Part shown: positions 48,052 through 59,343 of the stretch, piece by piece
Numbering within the stretch: position 1 is the stretch's first letter
Layout of the letters: each line of letters opens with the position of its first letter
DNA from: Pseudofabraea citricarpa
Lineage: Eukaryota; Ascomycota; Leotiomycetes; Helotiales; Dermateaceae
Direction of reading: 5' to 3'
Length of the DNA stretch: 64,000 nt
NCBI GenBank assembly: GCA_029641185.1
Contig: JAPWGK010000005.1
Span: 62,001 to 126,000 of the forward strand
Notes under the pieces: generated by a model
Databases searched by the model: none
What the model was told of the DNA's origin: nothing
The model's input: only the letters and a program-made list of their open reading frames with translations
Made by a program: the position numbers and the translations under genes

Positions 48052-49302
48052 ATGAATTCCTCAGCAGCTCCATCGATAGACGCCTCAAGACTGAGATCGC
48101 CGGCCCCTCTCCTTCAGTCGCGCGAGACTGGCGATATCATACCAACAGAATCACAATATGCAACCTCGATAACAGCTAAACCGGCGCCAGTGGCCAAGTC
48201 ATGGGCGCATCTTGTGGCCGGAGGGTAAGTAACCCCTTTTTCTTTAATGCCAGCCCCGCGGACCTTTGCTAACCTGGGCTCGCCAGTGTTGGAGGAATGA
48301 CAGCGGCAGCATTGACAGCGCCCCTTGACGTCCTTAAAACTCGTCTTCAGTCCGACTTCTACCAGGCACAAATCGCCGAGAACAGAGCTCGTTTGGGCAT
48401 TTCACCTCATGCGCACCTCTCGCCCTTCCGAAGTGCAATCCTACACTTCCGTGAAACATTTCAAGTGCTTAGCTCGGTTCATAAGGTGGAGGGATATCGG
48501 GCGTTGTTCAAAGGATTGGGACCGAGTTTGGTGGGCGTCGTACCAGCAAGATCAATCAACTTTTACGCCTATGGCAACGGCAAACGTATTATCTCTGAAT
48601 ATGCTGGAGGCGAAAGTGCCTGGGTCCACGTCTCCGCCGCAGCTATTGCCGGGATTGTTACGAGCACAGCTACGAACCCTATCTGGATGGTAAAGACGAG
48701 GCTACAATTGGACAAGAGTGTCGTGGAGAGAAGTGGCGGCGCAGCTGTAAGAAGGTACAAAAACTCATGGGACTGCATAAAGCAAATTATCAAGAACGAG
48801 GGTGTGAGAGGAATGTACAAAGGAATGACGGCAAGTTATTTGGGTGTTACGGAGAGCACTTTGCAGTGGGCACTCTATGAACAGATCAAGAAAAGGCTCA
48901 GTGCCCGAGAGGAGCAGATTGCACTTAGTGGTCGTCCAAAGACGATCTGGGACCAGACCATAGAATGGACAGGGAGAGCATGCGGTGCCGGAAGTGCAAA
49001 ATTCTTTGCTGCACTTCTGACCTATCCACACGAGGTTAGTTGCATATTCGAAATCATATTTACAGCATTGCTAAATGAAAACACAACAGGTTGTTAGAAC
49101 CCGCCTGCGACAACAGCCGACTGAGGGCGGCAAACCGAAATACACTGGACTCGTTCAGTGTTTCAAGACAGTCTGGAAGGAAGAGGGCATGGTTGCTTTA
49201 TATGGCGGTCTGACACCACATCTCCTTCGAACAGTACCAAGTGCCGCTATAATGTTCGGGACTTATGAAGTTATCCTGAAGTACTTCGCCACTCCAATGT
49301 AA
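48052..49302 (+). CDS. RIM2: Mitochondrial pyrimidine nucleotide carrier RIM2
   Basis: This SLC25-family inner-membrane carrier exchanges pyrimidine nucleotides (and is linked to iron import) for mitochondrial DNA and RNA synthesis. Exons: 48052-48224, 48287-49034, 49090-49302. The model is phase-consistent and gives 377 aa. Three Solcar repeats are visible, with signatures PLDVLKTRLQ, NPIWMVKTRLQ and YPHEVVRTRLR; the third is created across the second intron. Conserved family text includes WAHLVAGGVGGMTAAALTAP and RSINFYAYGNGKR. The N-terminal 45 residues are a variable leader. The length and the long loop in repeat one fit Rim2/SLC25A33-36 rather than other carriers. Confidence 0.92.
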
Positions 49303-49891
49303 AACAACGTAAGCGGGCTGGACATGCCATCAATATTTGAGTCGCATATATTGAGCGGTCCAGCTCTTGTATTAACAATCTTCACTTCGTGTATTAGAAC
49401 TTCTCCAGGGCACGGATGGATGCACTTGTATCATAGTTGGAAAAATGCATTGGAAGGCAGGGTCTGAATGGCGTTCACATACGGAAGCATGGTAAACTCC
49501 AATACTTAGACTGGGCTTGGATGGATGTAAAAAAAAACAATATCACCCCTATAATATCTTGTGAAAGGTTCAACTACCTTTTATTGGACCGTTTAGTTCG
49601 CAAAGTATAGTTGTGTCACCTCTCTTGATGTGAATATCAATTTCCCCCTTCCAAGCATAATTTTAGGTACTAGAAGAAAGCAACGCTTGTAATTGCGCCT
49701 ATAAACACGACTGGACTCCCTAAGTTCCCGCAAGAAACGAACAAAGAAAAACAAATTCCGGCCTGAGCCCTCATCTTCTGCACCTAAAGGGTATCTGAGC
49801 GTTGTAATGGATTTAGTGTATGTTGGGTAATTATCATGCTTGCCGGTCGCTTTTGAAGCCTCCGACGAGAGCGAGGCTCACCACGGGGGAT
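49303..49891. other. Convergent intergenic region RIM2/SNX3
   Basis: About 590 bp of 3' flanks. I see no gene. Confidence 0.6.
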
Positions 49892-50452
49892 TCACCAAGC
49901 ATTTCGATCCCAGTTCGGGTCTAGATATCATGGTCAGAGCTTTATTTCACAGATGGGTCTTTTTTGCGACCATTCAAGGGTTAAAGACAACTGAACTGAC
50001 CTTGCACAAAACCGGCCAGGACCTTGCTCCCAGTCTGCAAAAGAGGATGGCCGACAACAATCTGCAAGAATCTCTGCAAGCCCTCTCTCCGATGCTCAAT
50101 CACATCATCACTAAAGCGATTCGTGAAGACCTTTCCTGGCAAAGGTGGAATCGTCACCCGCGCTGACTCCCTCTCTAGAATGTCGCGGAAATACTCAAAA
50201 TCCGAATATCGCCGCCGAACACTGCTGTGTCGCAACTTGAAGGCAGGGATGTTGGTGCGACAAAGGATCTCATAGTCGGTGTACATATTGCGGCCCATAC
50301 CATGAGTACGAGGATTCTTGACCTGGAGAAAGGTTAGGATGCCGATGGTAGGGGCAGAAGAGGTGACCTCGCACCTCTATCTCAAGGAAGTTCTCAGGAG
50401 GTCCGTAGATCTCCTCGAAGCTCTGCTGGCGGGAATCTGGAATGGCCTGCAT
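49892..50452 (-). CDS. SNX3: Sorting nexin-3 (SNX3/GRD19)
   Basis: SNX3 binds PI3P on endosomes and retrieves cargo to the late Golgi with retromer. Minus-strand exons: 50452-50375, 50322-50001, 49920-49892. The model is phase-consistent and gives 142 aa, the usual length. The protein is essentially one PX domain: [19 protein letters not shown] at the start, then [18 protein letters not shown], the PI3P-contacting [14 protein letters not shown], and the proline loop [19 protein letters not shown]. The C-terminus spliced from the 29-nt last exon reads [10 protein letters not shown]. The first donor (GTGCGA) was chosen because it restores the family sequence at phase 0; a GTCACC donor a few bases on would shift the frame. 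Confidence 0.93.
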
Positions 50453-50947
50453 AAGGGGCAGCGATGATGCGACTTTGCTCTCTGGCTTTTGTTTTCTTTG
50501 GACGGGTAATGAATGGGTGGGTGGAGTTTAATGGCGCAAACGCTGGCGCGCAACGAGTTCTTGCAGTTGATCCGTAGTCAATCAGCTGTAGCTCGGGGAG
50601 TGCTTGTGGAGGGTTGCGGGGTGGCAATGAGGAGGACTGGGGGCGCAGAGTAAATTGTAGGATGGGATGGGATGGGATGGGATGGGATGTTCCAATTGCT
50701 TCTTGCCCCGCGCATGGGATTATTGGCATTGGCCTAGAACTACACGTGATTGTGCCCAAGTAAGTCAGTAAGTCAGCACCCCCTCCATTACCTCTATTAC
50801 TAGGTAGTAGTGAACCTCTCTATAGCTACAGTAGTAACCACCACTTTACATCTCCTTCTCCTGTTTTGCCAGTCTCATACTCTGGTGTGCCCTCTTACGC
50901 AAAGCAATTCAGCTCCTTTCACCCATCGCTCCCATCTCTCGCTCGCC
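50453..50947. other. Divergent intergenic region SNX3/tetraspanin
   Basis: About 495 bp include a perfect GGGAT tandem run at 50660-50689. No gene is supported. Confidence 0.6.
50660..50689. repeat. GGGAT/GATGG pentanucleotide tandem repeat
   Basis: Six tandem GATGG-type units upstream of SNX3 form a pure 5-nt microsatellite. Confidence 0.9.
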
Positions 50948-52091
50948 ATGACGACCCTCTCCACCAAGACAATTGTCTTTGCCGGCCCTATCGTAAGCTC
51001 GCGCTGTTATCGCAAGCATCCATCTACTGCTTCTAATACCACCATAGCTTTTGCTCGTCCTCACAGCCGTCGCTGGGTTAGTCGCTCCTTTTCAATATAT
51101 CATCCTGCAATATCTAGTCAAGACTAAGGGATGAATCTGCAAGTTATGCGTACTCCCAAATCATCGCACTCAGCCTGCCCATACCTCAAGCTCTCGGCTT
51201 GTTTACCGTCGTCTTGCCCCTCATCACGGGTGTCTCAACACAAGGCGCTCGAGGCCTCATCCAACGCTCGCGACATGAACAGTATCAACTCACATTGCCA
51301 CTGATAGCCGTCATCGGCTTTCAGTTGATTTACGAGACCATCATCGCTACCCTCGCCTTGTCCAACATTCTGCCCCCAGACACACTTCGTTGTGGACTCG
51401 AGAGCAAATGGCAAAAGTTATGGCGAACAAAGGATATCCACGCGATTCGAACCATCCAGGATAGATTTGATTGCTGTGGGTTCAATTCGTCGAAGGATCG
51501 TGCCTGGCCGTTCACCTCTCCAGCAAGCTGCGCTGAATTGTATCCGGCTAGGAACCATAGCTGCTTTGGCGAGTGGAGACGTTCACAACAAACAACAGCA
51601 GGACTACTGCTACTGGTTGCTCTTGTTGTGTTTGTGCTGAAGGTAAGATCTATATCTACTTGATCCTCGACTATGCCACAGGCAGACAAGATATTTCATA
51701 TCGGTCATTCAGCCGTGCTCGCTTAGTTTGTGTATGTACTCAAAAATCCCGAAATCAAGCCAGTGACAAACGTATGATCCGGGATCAGACCTGTATTTAA
51801 CATGGAAACAAAACCATCTCTAATCGATTGCAGATTATCTCCCTCATATACCTTCTTACCAGCTCGTCTTGGGTCAACGGAACGATGACTCGGCACTTTA
51901 AGCAACTAACCAACATGACGGACGAAGATACAGAGGATAACAGGGCAACAATGAGGAGGCTTATTGAGGAACAAGCACCCTACCAAGACGAGCCAACCGA
52001 TTTGAATGATTCTCAAAATTCTGCTCCAAGAGTCGAGCCCTCATCTCTTGTGGACACCGAGAATCAATGGCGGGAGGAACGACCTCATTGA
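50948..52091 (+). CDS. Tetraspanin-family membrane protein (Tsp3-like)
   Basis: This four-pass membrane organiser probably acts at the plasma membrane or endosomes. Exons: 50948-50992, 51048-51076, 51144-51642, 51834-52091. The model is phase-consistent and gives 276 aa. A hydrophobic first helix (IVFAGPILLLVLTAVAG) and two further helices are followed by a large extracellular loop with the diagnostic CCG motif (DRFDCCGFNSSKDRAW) and paired cysteines (SCAELY, HSCFGEW). A fourth helix follows (LLLLVALVVFVLK), and a polar cytoplasmic tail ends the protein. The acceptor of intron 2 is AAG, an allowed but weaker form. The pattern matches fungal Tsp3 rather than the Pls1 class, whose hallmark extra sequence I do not see. 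Confidence 0.8.
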
Positions 52092-52548
52092 TTGCAGCCC
52101 CTGGTACTATGTGGAAATAGCCTTCAATTATTTGACACAAGAGCACATATGATATGCGTTGTGAATGGACATAGGGTACGGTTTATTTCTGAAATCTTGA
52201 TTGGTAGCTCGTTTTATTTTCTCCTCGAATGGGAATGAAGCGTTGCTATTTGGGGCACCTGTCGGCTCGTTGGCGTTTGTCAGTTCCAGTGAACTTGCTA
52301 TTGTGATTTATGGTTGTACTATCTATAGTGTATAGGAACCACTCTAGCAGCATTACTCGTGGCTATTGATTCCAAATTCCAAACTTCAAGTGCAACACGA
52401 GAACTGGAGGTATTATTGTGTAATAAATCTTTACCCACCTTCATGTCTCATTTGTTTCCAATTACTAAGGTATAGATAACGTAACCTATTGATTTATGGC
52501 GACGATTTATAGTTTGCGATTTAATGCCCGAACAGAATATATAATTCA
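52092..52548. other. Convergent intergenic region
   Basis: About 450 bp of 3' flank between the tetraspanin and lysophospholipase genes. I see no gene. Confidence 0.6.
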
Positions 52549-54458
52549 TTACTCATAATAGCAGTACTCCTCAAGACAAGCCGCACACCCGCTTGGCGTT
52601 GGTTCGCCAGATTTCATCATAATACCACATCCAAGGCACAAGGGCCATGCCTGATCACCACCCTGAGCGATTACTTGTACGCCATTCGCGATCATTTCTG
52701 CCGTCTCATCTTCGGCATAGGCCAATTGAGATGTGGAGACATTGCTCGCATAGGTAAAATTATAGTTGGGAATATAGATGATAGTTGCCTTGGTAGTATC
52801 ATTGCACCCGAAGAAAGTAGCGCGTTGGTTGAGGCCTTCGGCAATAAATGTGTTGACGGATGGAATGAAGGGCATACGAGTGAGGTTCTGGTTAAATGAT
52901 TGCACGTAGGTAGTGAGAATCTCGGTGCCGTTGGGCCAGTTCTCATCTGAATCGGCAGAGTTGTCATTCTAAACACCCCAATCTCGGTGTTAGTATTATT
53001 TGTTTCAGAAAGCCAGAAGGAAAAAACGAGCATAGTATAAGAGGCAGTGAAACAACTGAGTACAGTGATGATATCTTAAAACTGATAAAACAACCTAGGC
53101 AAAGAAATTTTACAACTGAAATCTCAACTTACGACTATAATAACGTCGATTTGTCGAGCGGGTTGTAGGAACGGGAAAATAGGATTGTTTTGCAAGGCCT
53201 CACCCCCATCGACGAGGCTCAGCGAGGCCACTGCAGAGACATTGTTTGCTGAATTTGAAGTCGATGTAGGAGAGATGTAGTTGTAAAACGGGTTGGCATA
53301 TGTTGCAAATTCATCGGAAAAGGAAATCTCGTGCACATAATCCAAGATCTGGGCTATGGTAGTGTAAATGCTCGTGGTGGAGTTGTTGGGTGTCGGAACT
53401 GCTAGGCAAAAGTTGTTGAAGAGTGCGCTAGAAGTGCCCAGTACATAGCCCAGGTTATCGTAGTTCTCGGTACAGTTATCACCAGCTGGCACTCCGTTGT
53501 TGAAAATAGTTCCAAGGTACTTGGTGCTGGCAAAGGCGCTGATGTCTTGATCCCAACTACCCATCTCAAAAGGACTGAATTCATACGTTGTCGCATTAGG
53601 CCCTGGGAAACACTCTCCAAGCCAGGTCTTCACTCCAAGTGCAGTGATGATGGGGAACGGTACAGCATGAGAGGTGAAATTTGACATGGAGGTAATGGAT
53701 GAAAGGGTAGTTCCAACCCCACCGTCCGTACCCTCTAGCAATTGATATGAAAGGAGCCTGCCCCAGGGGTCTACTAGGGTAGTATCGAAACCGGCAAGCT
53801 CTTTATCATTGATGTCACCCACGACATCAAAATATGCTGCAGCCGCGAGAAGGAATTCGGGATCGAGTAGACTATCACGAAACGCTTCATTCCAAAGTGT
53901 CTCTTGAAGATAGGATATCGTTGGATAGTTGTTTCCAGCAAGCGAGGAAAGCAGCCAAGAACCGCCTGTCTGGATGAGTACAACAAACCTAGGTAGAAGA
54001 GACTCACGATTTGACTTACCAGATAGCCCCGCCTGGTAGGTCAGCGCTTGAAAAAGACCACTAGTACCAACAGAAGAATCTCGATTATCAAGACCTTTGA
54101 TCACACCGGCTCCTGACAACAAGGACCGATAACCACCACCGCTAGTTGTCAGTGCAACCTATTTTTGTCAATATATTTCAGTTTGTTTCGCACAATTCAA
54201 GGTACTTACGGTCGGCAAAGAACCCGTGCCAAAATCAAGACTGGTGGTTTGTAGCCAGTTTGTTAGACTAACATCAGCGGTAGCCTTTCTTGCTACTCTG
54301 TAAGACTCTTCGCTAGCACTCAATCCATCGGCAGGGCGAACAAGCGATGCCGAAGGACAGACTGTAGACAGTGGCGCATACAATCCATCTTGGGCCGCTA
54401 CTCCGGACAAGAGAGTCCCCATTGTAAGCAGGACGGAGTTATGCCGCGACAAGAGCAT
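52549..54458 (-). CDS. Secreted lysophospholipase / phospholipase B
   Basis: This enzyme removes fatty acids from phospho- and lysophospholipids outside the plasma membrane (cPLA2-type catalytic domain). Minus-strand exons: 54458-54210, 54158-54020, 53965-53133, 52968-52549. The model is phase-consistent and gives 546 aa. A signal peptide (MLLSRHNSVLLTMGTLLSGVAA) precedes the mature N-terminus. Catalytic elements are present: the Arg in TSGGGYRSLLSGAG, the nucleophile Ser in GLSGGSW (formed across intron 2), and the Asp in SLVDGGEALQNNPIFP. Several N-glycosylation sequons are visible. The C-terminus holds a cysteine cluster (CLGCG...CAACLEEYC) and shows no GPI signal, so the protein is predicted to be released rather than anchored. 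It is somewhat short for the family. Confidence 0.92.
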
Positions 54459-55420
54459 AATGCCGCAATAGAACTCACCTAGAGGGTGCAAAGGGCCCAG
54501 TAGATGATGGTTCGGCAGGATACTCGGAAGCGAGGGGACCTACAGTCAATGACTGAGAGGAGAACAGCACAAGACAGAAGGCACTGCGTCAAACTTTATA
54601 TCTTCCACTTCAGGCCTCTGGGTGTGGTTTCTGTACCTGCATGTTGGGTCGCCAGATCCGCTCCTCCAGTAGATAAGTGCCGGAGGATCACTTTTTGTTC
54701 TTTATACAGCCCACGCCTCATCTCCGACGATTGCCTTGCATCCAGCTGTCGCGTCCCCATCGACCTGCACCGACCTGACCGGTTATCTTTGCTACTGTAC
54801 GCAACATGGGCTTGGCGAGTGTGACATGCAGATAGATAGGCTGGACCCGAGGTGTAGATGATCTCCGCACCAACCAGCCCAGAAGGTATATCTGATCCGA
54901 GACCAGATGGACAAGGGAGCCTTCGACCAGTGACGTCGACACGTGGGAAAGTCAAGGCACGTCCCGCAAGCCACCGCGTCGCGTTAATAACGGCCTGCAA
55001 CGACTGGACAACGATGTTTGCGGGGTTGCATGATTATTGAATCGAAGAATCGATAATTAGAGGGAGGCTGTGCTGTGCACCAGCAACGGTAACGTCGGCA
55101 TCGTGGTTGAGGGATAGGCGAAGGCCTACCCGAGGTTCGAGATTTGGTGACAAGAGCGATTCTTGTGCGGTATCTGGCGCATCACGGCGAACGGCGCCAA
55201 AGTGGATAATGTACGAAGTCAAAGTAAATTGCAGTAGATAAGGTATGGGCATGTACAATTGTACATGTACAGTACATACAGTACAGAAGGATGAGGACGA
55301 GGAAGGTGAATGAGTCGGAGGTCCGTGGGACACACCCTGTTCTTCATCAACCCCTGCTACACGATTGGCTGTGTTGAATTGTTGGATTTGCCCGAGGAAG
55401 ATTAGAAGGAAACTGATGTC
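54459..55420. other. Intergenic region between PLB and AYR1-like genes
   Basis: About 960 bp contain the PLB promoter and the 3' flank of the reductase gene. A dense GTAC/TGTAC cluster lies at 55251-55286. Open frames here overlap each other on both strands and show no domain. Confidence 0.6.
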
Positions 55421-56457
55421 CTAGGCCTTCTTCTTGTTCTCATCATTGCTCCTAACCATGCTTTTCAGTCTGTTCAGCCCGAACATCCTAGGAAGCACCA
55501 TGTCAAATACCCATGTGCCGACCCACGCTCGTGCAAACCAGACCAGGAAAGCCATATGGCCCTTCCAGAGCCATTTCGGTGGCTTGGGCTTCATCGCAGC
55601 TGCCACCACTTCTCGAGCGTATACTTCATTGGGCATGGCATTCTCCTGGCTATGCTTCTGCCTTCGCTCAAATTCTGGAAGTAGGGGAAGGTAGAGCGAG
55701 TGCTCTGGTAGTTCTCGGTGCGTCCTCGCAATATTACTCTTGATGCCGCCTGTCACTACAACAAGCACGCGGACGTCGAACGGCTCGAGTTCCAAGCGCA
55801 AAGTCCTCGAATACGCATGGACCGCCGCCTTGGAAGCGTTATAGACACTTCCAAAGGCATATGGAAGGACACCAGCAAGGCTGCCGATGTTTACAATAAG
55901 GCCTTTGGTGGAAATGAGAAATGGGGTGAATGCCTGAGTGAGGGCGATGATGGCAAAAAAATTGGTTTCAAAACAAGCACGTGCTTCTTCAAGATCAATA
56001 TCGAGCGCTGGCATAGTGTAATTCCTCCCTCTGATGGGTGAATCAGCTTTGTCGCCGCTTTGGAAAAGAGAATGCAGAGAAGAAGAAAAAGCCAGAGAGG
56101 ATGAGATAAGAGAGAGAGGTCCAAAGGAGCACCTACGCATTGTTGACCAAAATATCCAGCTTGCCACCAGTCAGCGCTTCAACTGCTTCCTTTGCAGCAG
56201 CAATATTCTCACGGTCGTTGACATCAAGACTAATCGTAGTCATACCGAGTGCTTCGAGCTCCGCAATAGAAGATCTCTCACGAGCCGTCGCTATGACATG
56301 AAGCCCTAGAAGCTAGTTAGCATGTCTTTGACGCCGATGCTGTCATGCCCATTGCCTACCTACCCTTTGAATGGAATTCTTTGGCCAGTGAAAAGCCTAT
56401 ACCCCCGGGGGAGCATCCCGTGACTAGGACAAATTGCTTGGTAGCAGCTGATGACAT
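55421..56457 (-). CDS. AYR1: Short-chain reductase, AYR1-like (1-acyl-DHAP reductase)
   Basis: This is probably the NADPH-dependent 1-acyldihydroxyacetone-phosphate reductase of lipid droplets/ER, which makes lysophosphatidate. Minus-strand exons: 56457-56364, 56305-56137, 56030-55421. The model is phase-consistent and gives 290 aa. The Rossmann cofactor motif VTGCSPGGIGFSLA is near residue 13, the structural NNAG is formed across intron 2, and the catalytic YNASK is in FGSVYNASKAAVHAYSRTL. The C-terminal part has a hydrophobic region (FLVWFARAWVGTWVF) that would fit membrane or droplet association. SDR family membership is certain; the exact substrate is inferred from overall resemblance to fungal Ayr1. 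Confidence 0.85.
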
Positions 56458-56492
56458 TTTGGTGGTGAGTTGACCTGTCCCTGTCCTCTCTC

Positions 56493-56549
56493 TGGATGGT
56501 GGATGGTGGATGGTGGATGGTGGGTGGATGGGTGGATGGTGATGGTGGG
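56493..56549. repeat. GGATGGT tandem repeat upstream of AYR1
   Basis: At least seven imperfect 7-nt GGATGGT/GGATGGG units lie about 40-90 bp upstream of the AYR1-like start codon. Confidence 0.85.
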
Positions 56550-57777
56550 GAAGGGAAGTCGACAGGAGCGCGCTAGGCCCAAGTACCTAGGTACCTAGGT
56601 ACCTACTGTAGTCTGTAGTATCGTGACCCTGGTGACCCTCGTCGTCTATCGGGCAGAAAGAAGAAAGAAGCTGGAACGACAATGGAATGCTTTAGACGGA
56701 GTAGCCAGGTAGGATCAGGATATGTTCAATGTTGGCACGGTCGACTGGATGGATGAATCGCAGATCGGCCCAGGATCTCCGCAACAGAGTCCATCTCCAA
56801 GATGAGGCAACTGTGGCCGCGGGTCAAATTGTCAATCATCTTTGGTGAGGTTGCATTGGATCGGATCGGCTCTGATGCTGCTGCTGGGACAGCATTATCA
56901 TTTACCGCTCCCCAGACTTATGTTTCACGGGCACTCGTACAGTACTCGTCCTGTAGAGAATGCTGTACGGCTCACTGAGTCTCCCGGAATGCCGTAGCTC
57001 GTTCGGACAGAAGATACCTTGGTACATGCATCTCATGGCAGTTTCATGTGCTGGAAGATCTCGTCTGATCATCTCATTGATGCCTGTGATGCAGGAAGCT
57101 TGCGGGCGGAGAATATATTCAAAACGAGGCTCCAACTCCCGGATGCACAATATAAGACTCCGCGAAATGGCTTCTCCTCCTGATTGACGAAGCTTCGACA
57201 ATTGACTTCCAGCACAGATCGCTGGGCGTCCTGGTGAAACGCATAACTTTCGCAACAGAATGCGTTGAGCTTATTCAACTGACAGCGGCTTGCACCGTGT
57301 CGTGAGCGGGCCGTTGGTGGAACAAGCAGATGCCTCGAGATCCCCGCAGTGAGCTGGTAAGCATAAAACGCACCGACCTTGAAGCCTTATGCAATAAGCC
57401 GACTGCCCAGCGCATGATGTGGTTGACAGTTTACCCATCAGAGCGGCCAGTAAAAGAAAGCATAAGGGGGTGTTTCTGCAATCATGTGCGGCAGTTGAAG
57501 TGCTGGGCCCAAGATCCAAGGCTCTCAGTGACGTGGTGTGAGGTGTGAGGATCTAGATGGTGGATCTGAGCTGGTCGGCAAGAGTACCGTACAGAATGCC
57601 CGTACAGTAGTACCAGCGACGACCGTCTGAAGATTGAGGCGCAAGGACACCCGCTTTGAAGGTCTTTGCCTTTTGCGGCAGCAGATCTCTTAGCCGTCAG
57701 GAACGGGTTGTTTCGAGATGCTAGATAGTTGCTCGATAAATAGATTTTTGGCTGATGTTGCAAGCCAACCAGCCAGT

Positions 57778-57914
57778 AGTTAGTTAGCGAGGTAGCGAGG
57801 TAGCGAGGTACAGTAGCAAGTTAGCAAGTTAGCAAGTTAGCCAGTAAGCCAGTAAGCCAGTAAGCCAGTTGACCAGTTAGCCAGTTCGCCATCCAGCCAG
57901 CCAGCCAGCCAACC
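57778..57914. repeat. Composite tandem repeat of AGCGAGGT, AGCAAGTT and AGCCAGTA units
   Basis: Three related 8-nt units follow one another: AGCGAGGT, then AGCAAGTT, then AGCCAGTA. The array ends in AGCC units. The gradual change of unit suggests local slippage and drift. No open function is evident. Confidence 0.85.
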
Positions 57915-58757
57915 CGCCCTGATGTTCCGGGACTACGGTACAGTATGTATGCGAGATGACTGAAGCGTCGACAGAACGTGGCTGCCATGGCGGTACAGTA
58001 CCGTACCGTAGAGGCCAGAGAGAGACACACAAAGAGACACATAGAGAGACGTCCCCCTGACCTAGCCAGTACCGTACAGCTAGTACAGCCTGACGTGCAC
58101 CAGGTCACCAAGTCACCAACCCAACCACCAGCTCTCCAGTACCATGGCCAGCGGCAGTCTGATGATGGCTGTGACAGAGGCCAAAAGTCTATCGAAGCTG
58201 GGTGTTTGATATGGCAATGATCCGGATGGCGATCAATAGTTGGGCACTTTGCGACTTGGCAGCGACAGGCCATCCGACAGGCTCTTCCCAGGGAGTTGAG
58301 GGATACGGCAGGCGACTCACTGGCTGTGAAAGCCTGTAGCACCCTCCAGCACCCTGAAGCGCCCCCTGGAGCACCCTGTGGCAGGTCAACAAGCTCACAG
58401 TTCCACGGCGCACAGTGCACTCGCTGGCACAGCAGCACACACACGGTGCAGAAATAATAATGTACTTTCGTATACAGAACCGGTGGCCCGTCCGCATTGT
58501 TATTCTGATTGAAAAGAGAATATGACGACCGTCTCGCGCACTCGCTTCCCTTCTCTTCTTCATAATCACATAATCGTCACCATTCATCTCAATCCGTTCT
58601 GTCATTCATTCATTAACCTACGTATTCATTCATTCCACCTGACCTGACCTGACCTCCTGCCTTCTTCTCTCCTTCTTGATCGAGTGTCACACACACACAT
58701 ACACACACAAACACGTACCTGACGCCAGTTGCCGTATTCACCTCACTCACGGCTGGC

Positions 58758-59037
58758 CACCTGCAGAATCCAGAATCCAGAATCCAAGATCCAAAATCCA
58801 AGCCAGTCCTCGTGCCCGGCCTGTCTGCCCAGTGCCTGCCCAGTGCCCACTTATCTTCGCTCATCACGCATCACGCATCACGCATCACTCGCGCCTCACG
58901 CCTCGCTCAACCCCATTTTTCCCGACCGATTGATTAGAGTAGCTTAATACGACATCCGGCCTCGTTCCTTCATCCAACCTCACTTCACCTCACCTCACCT
59001 CGCCTCACCTACTCACCTACTCACCTACTCACTTCAC
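58758..59037. repeat. Pyrimidine-rich microsatellite cluster in the SEC2 upstream region
   Basis: Short arrays of AATCCAG, ATCACGC and TCACCTAC/CACCT units lie 300-600 bp upstream of SEC2, on a strongly C/T-biased strand. This may be part of the transcribed leader or a promoter spacer. Confidence 0.75.
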
Positions 59038-59343
59038 CTCTGTTCTTGCTCTATGCCCCGCCACCACCACCACCAGCAGCAGTAGTAGTAGTCTATCGAT
59101 TCCCAGCTGACCGTCTGGCTCTACACGCTCCCACTAATGTCTGCTACTATTGCTAGCCAACGTCCCACACGCGAGACAAGCTTCGCACATCTCACCACCC
59201 TCTGCCGTGCGGCCCTGGCCCAGTGAGCGCCCCATCTGACGCCAGCCAGAACAGACTTTCGGGAAACTCTCCTGTCCAGTTCTAGAGTACACGCACATTC
59301 GCAGCAGGCCATCAGGGGAATTTGACCGCGCGCTATATTACAA

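Larger units (their letters stand above)
56458..59343. other. 2.9-kb intergenic region dense in simple tandem repeats
   Basis: I see no gene between the AYR1-like gene and SEC2. The stretch holds GGATGGT tandem units (56493-56549), CTAGGTAC units (56583-56607), AGTAAGCC/AGCCAGTA and AGCAAGTT units (57778-57914), GTACCGTAC words (57935-58086) and AATCCAG, ATCACGC and CACCT units (58758-59037). Open frames across it are generated by the repeats. The right end is probably the long SEC2 promoter and leader. Confidence 0.7.

Noticed and set aside
54596..55000. Open frames on both strands between the PLB and AYR1-like genes
   Set aside because: They overlap one another on both strands, carry no conserved motif and cannot be spliced to either neighbour in phase.
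57821..58444. Minus-strand open frame of 207 codons upstream of SEC2
   Set aside because: It is generated by the tandem repeats; its C-terminus is a repeating Trp/Leu/Thr pattern and there is no domain.
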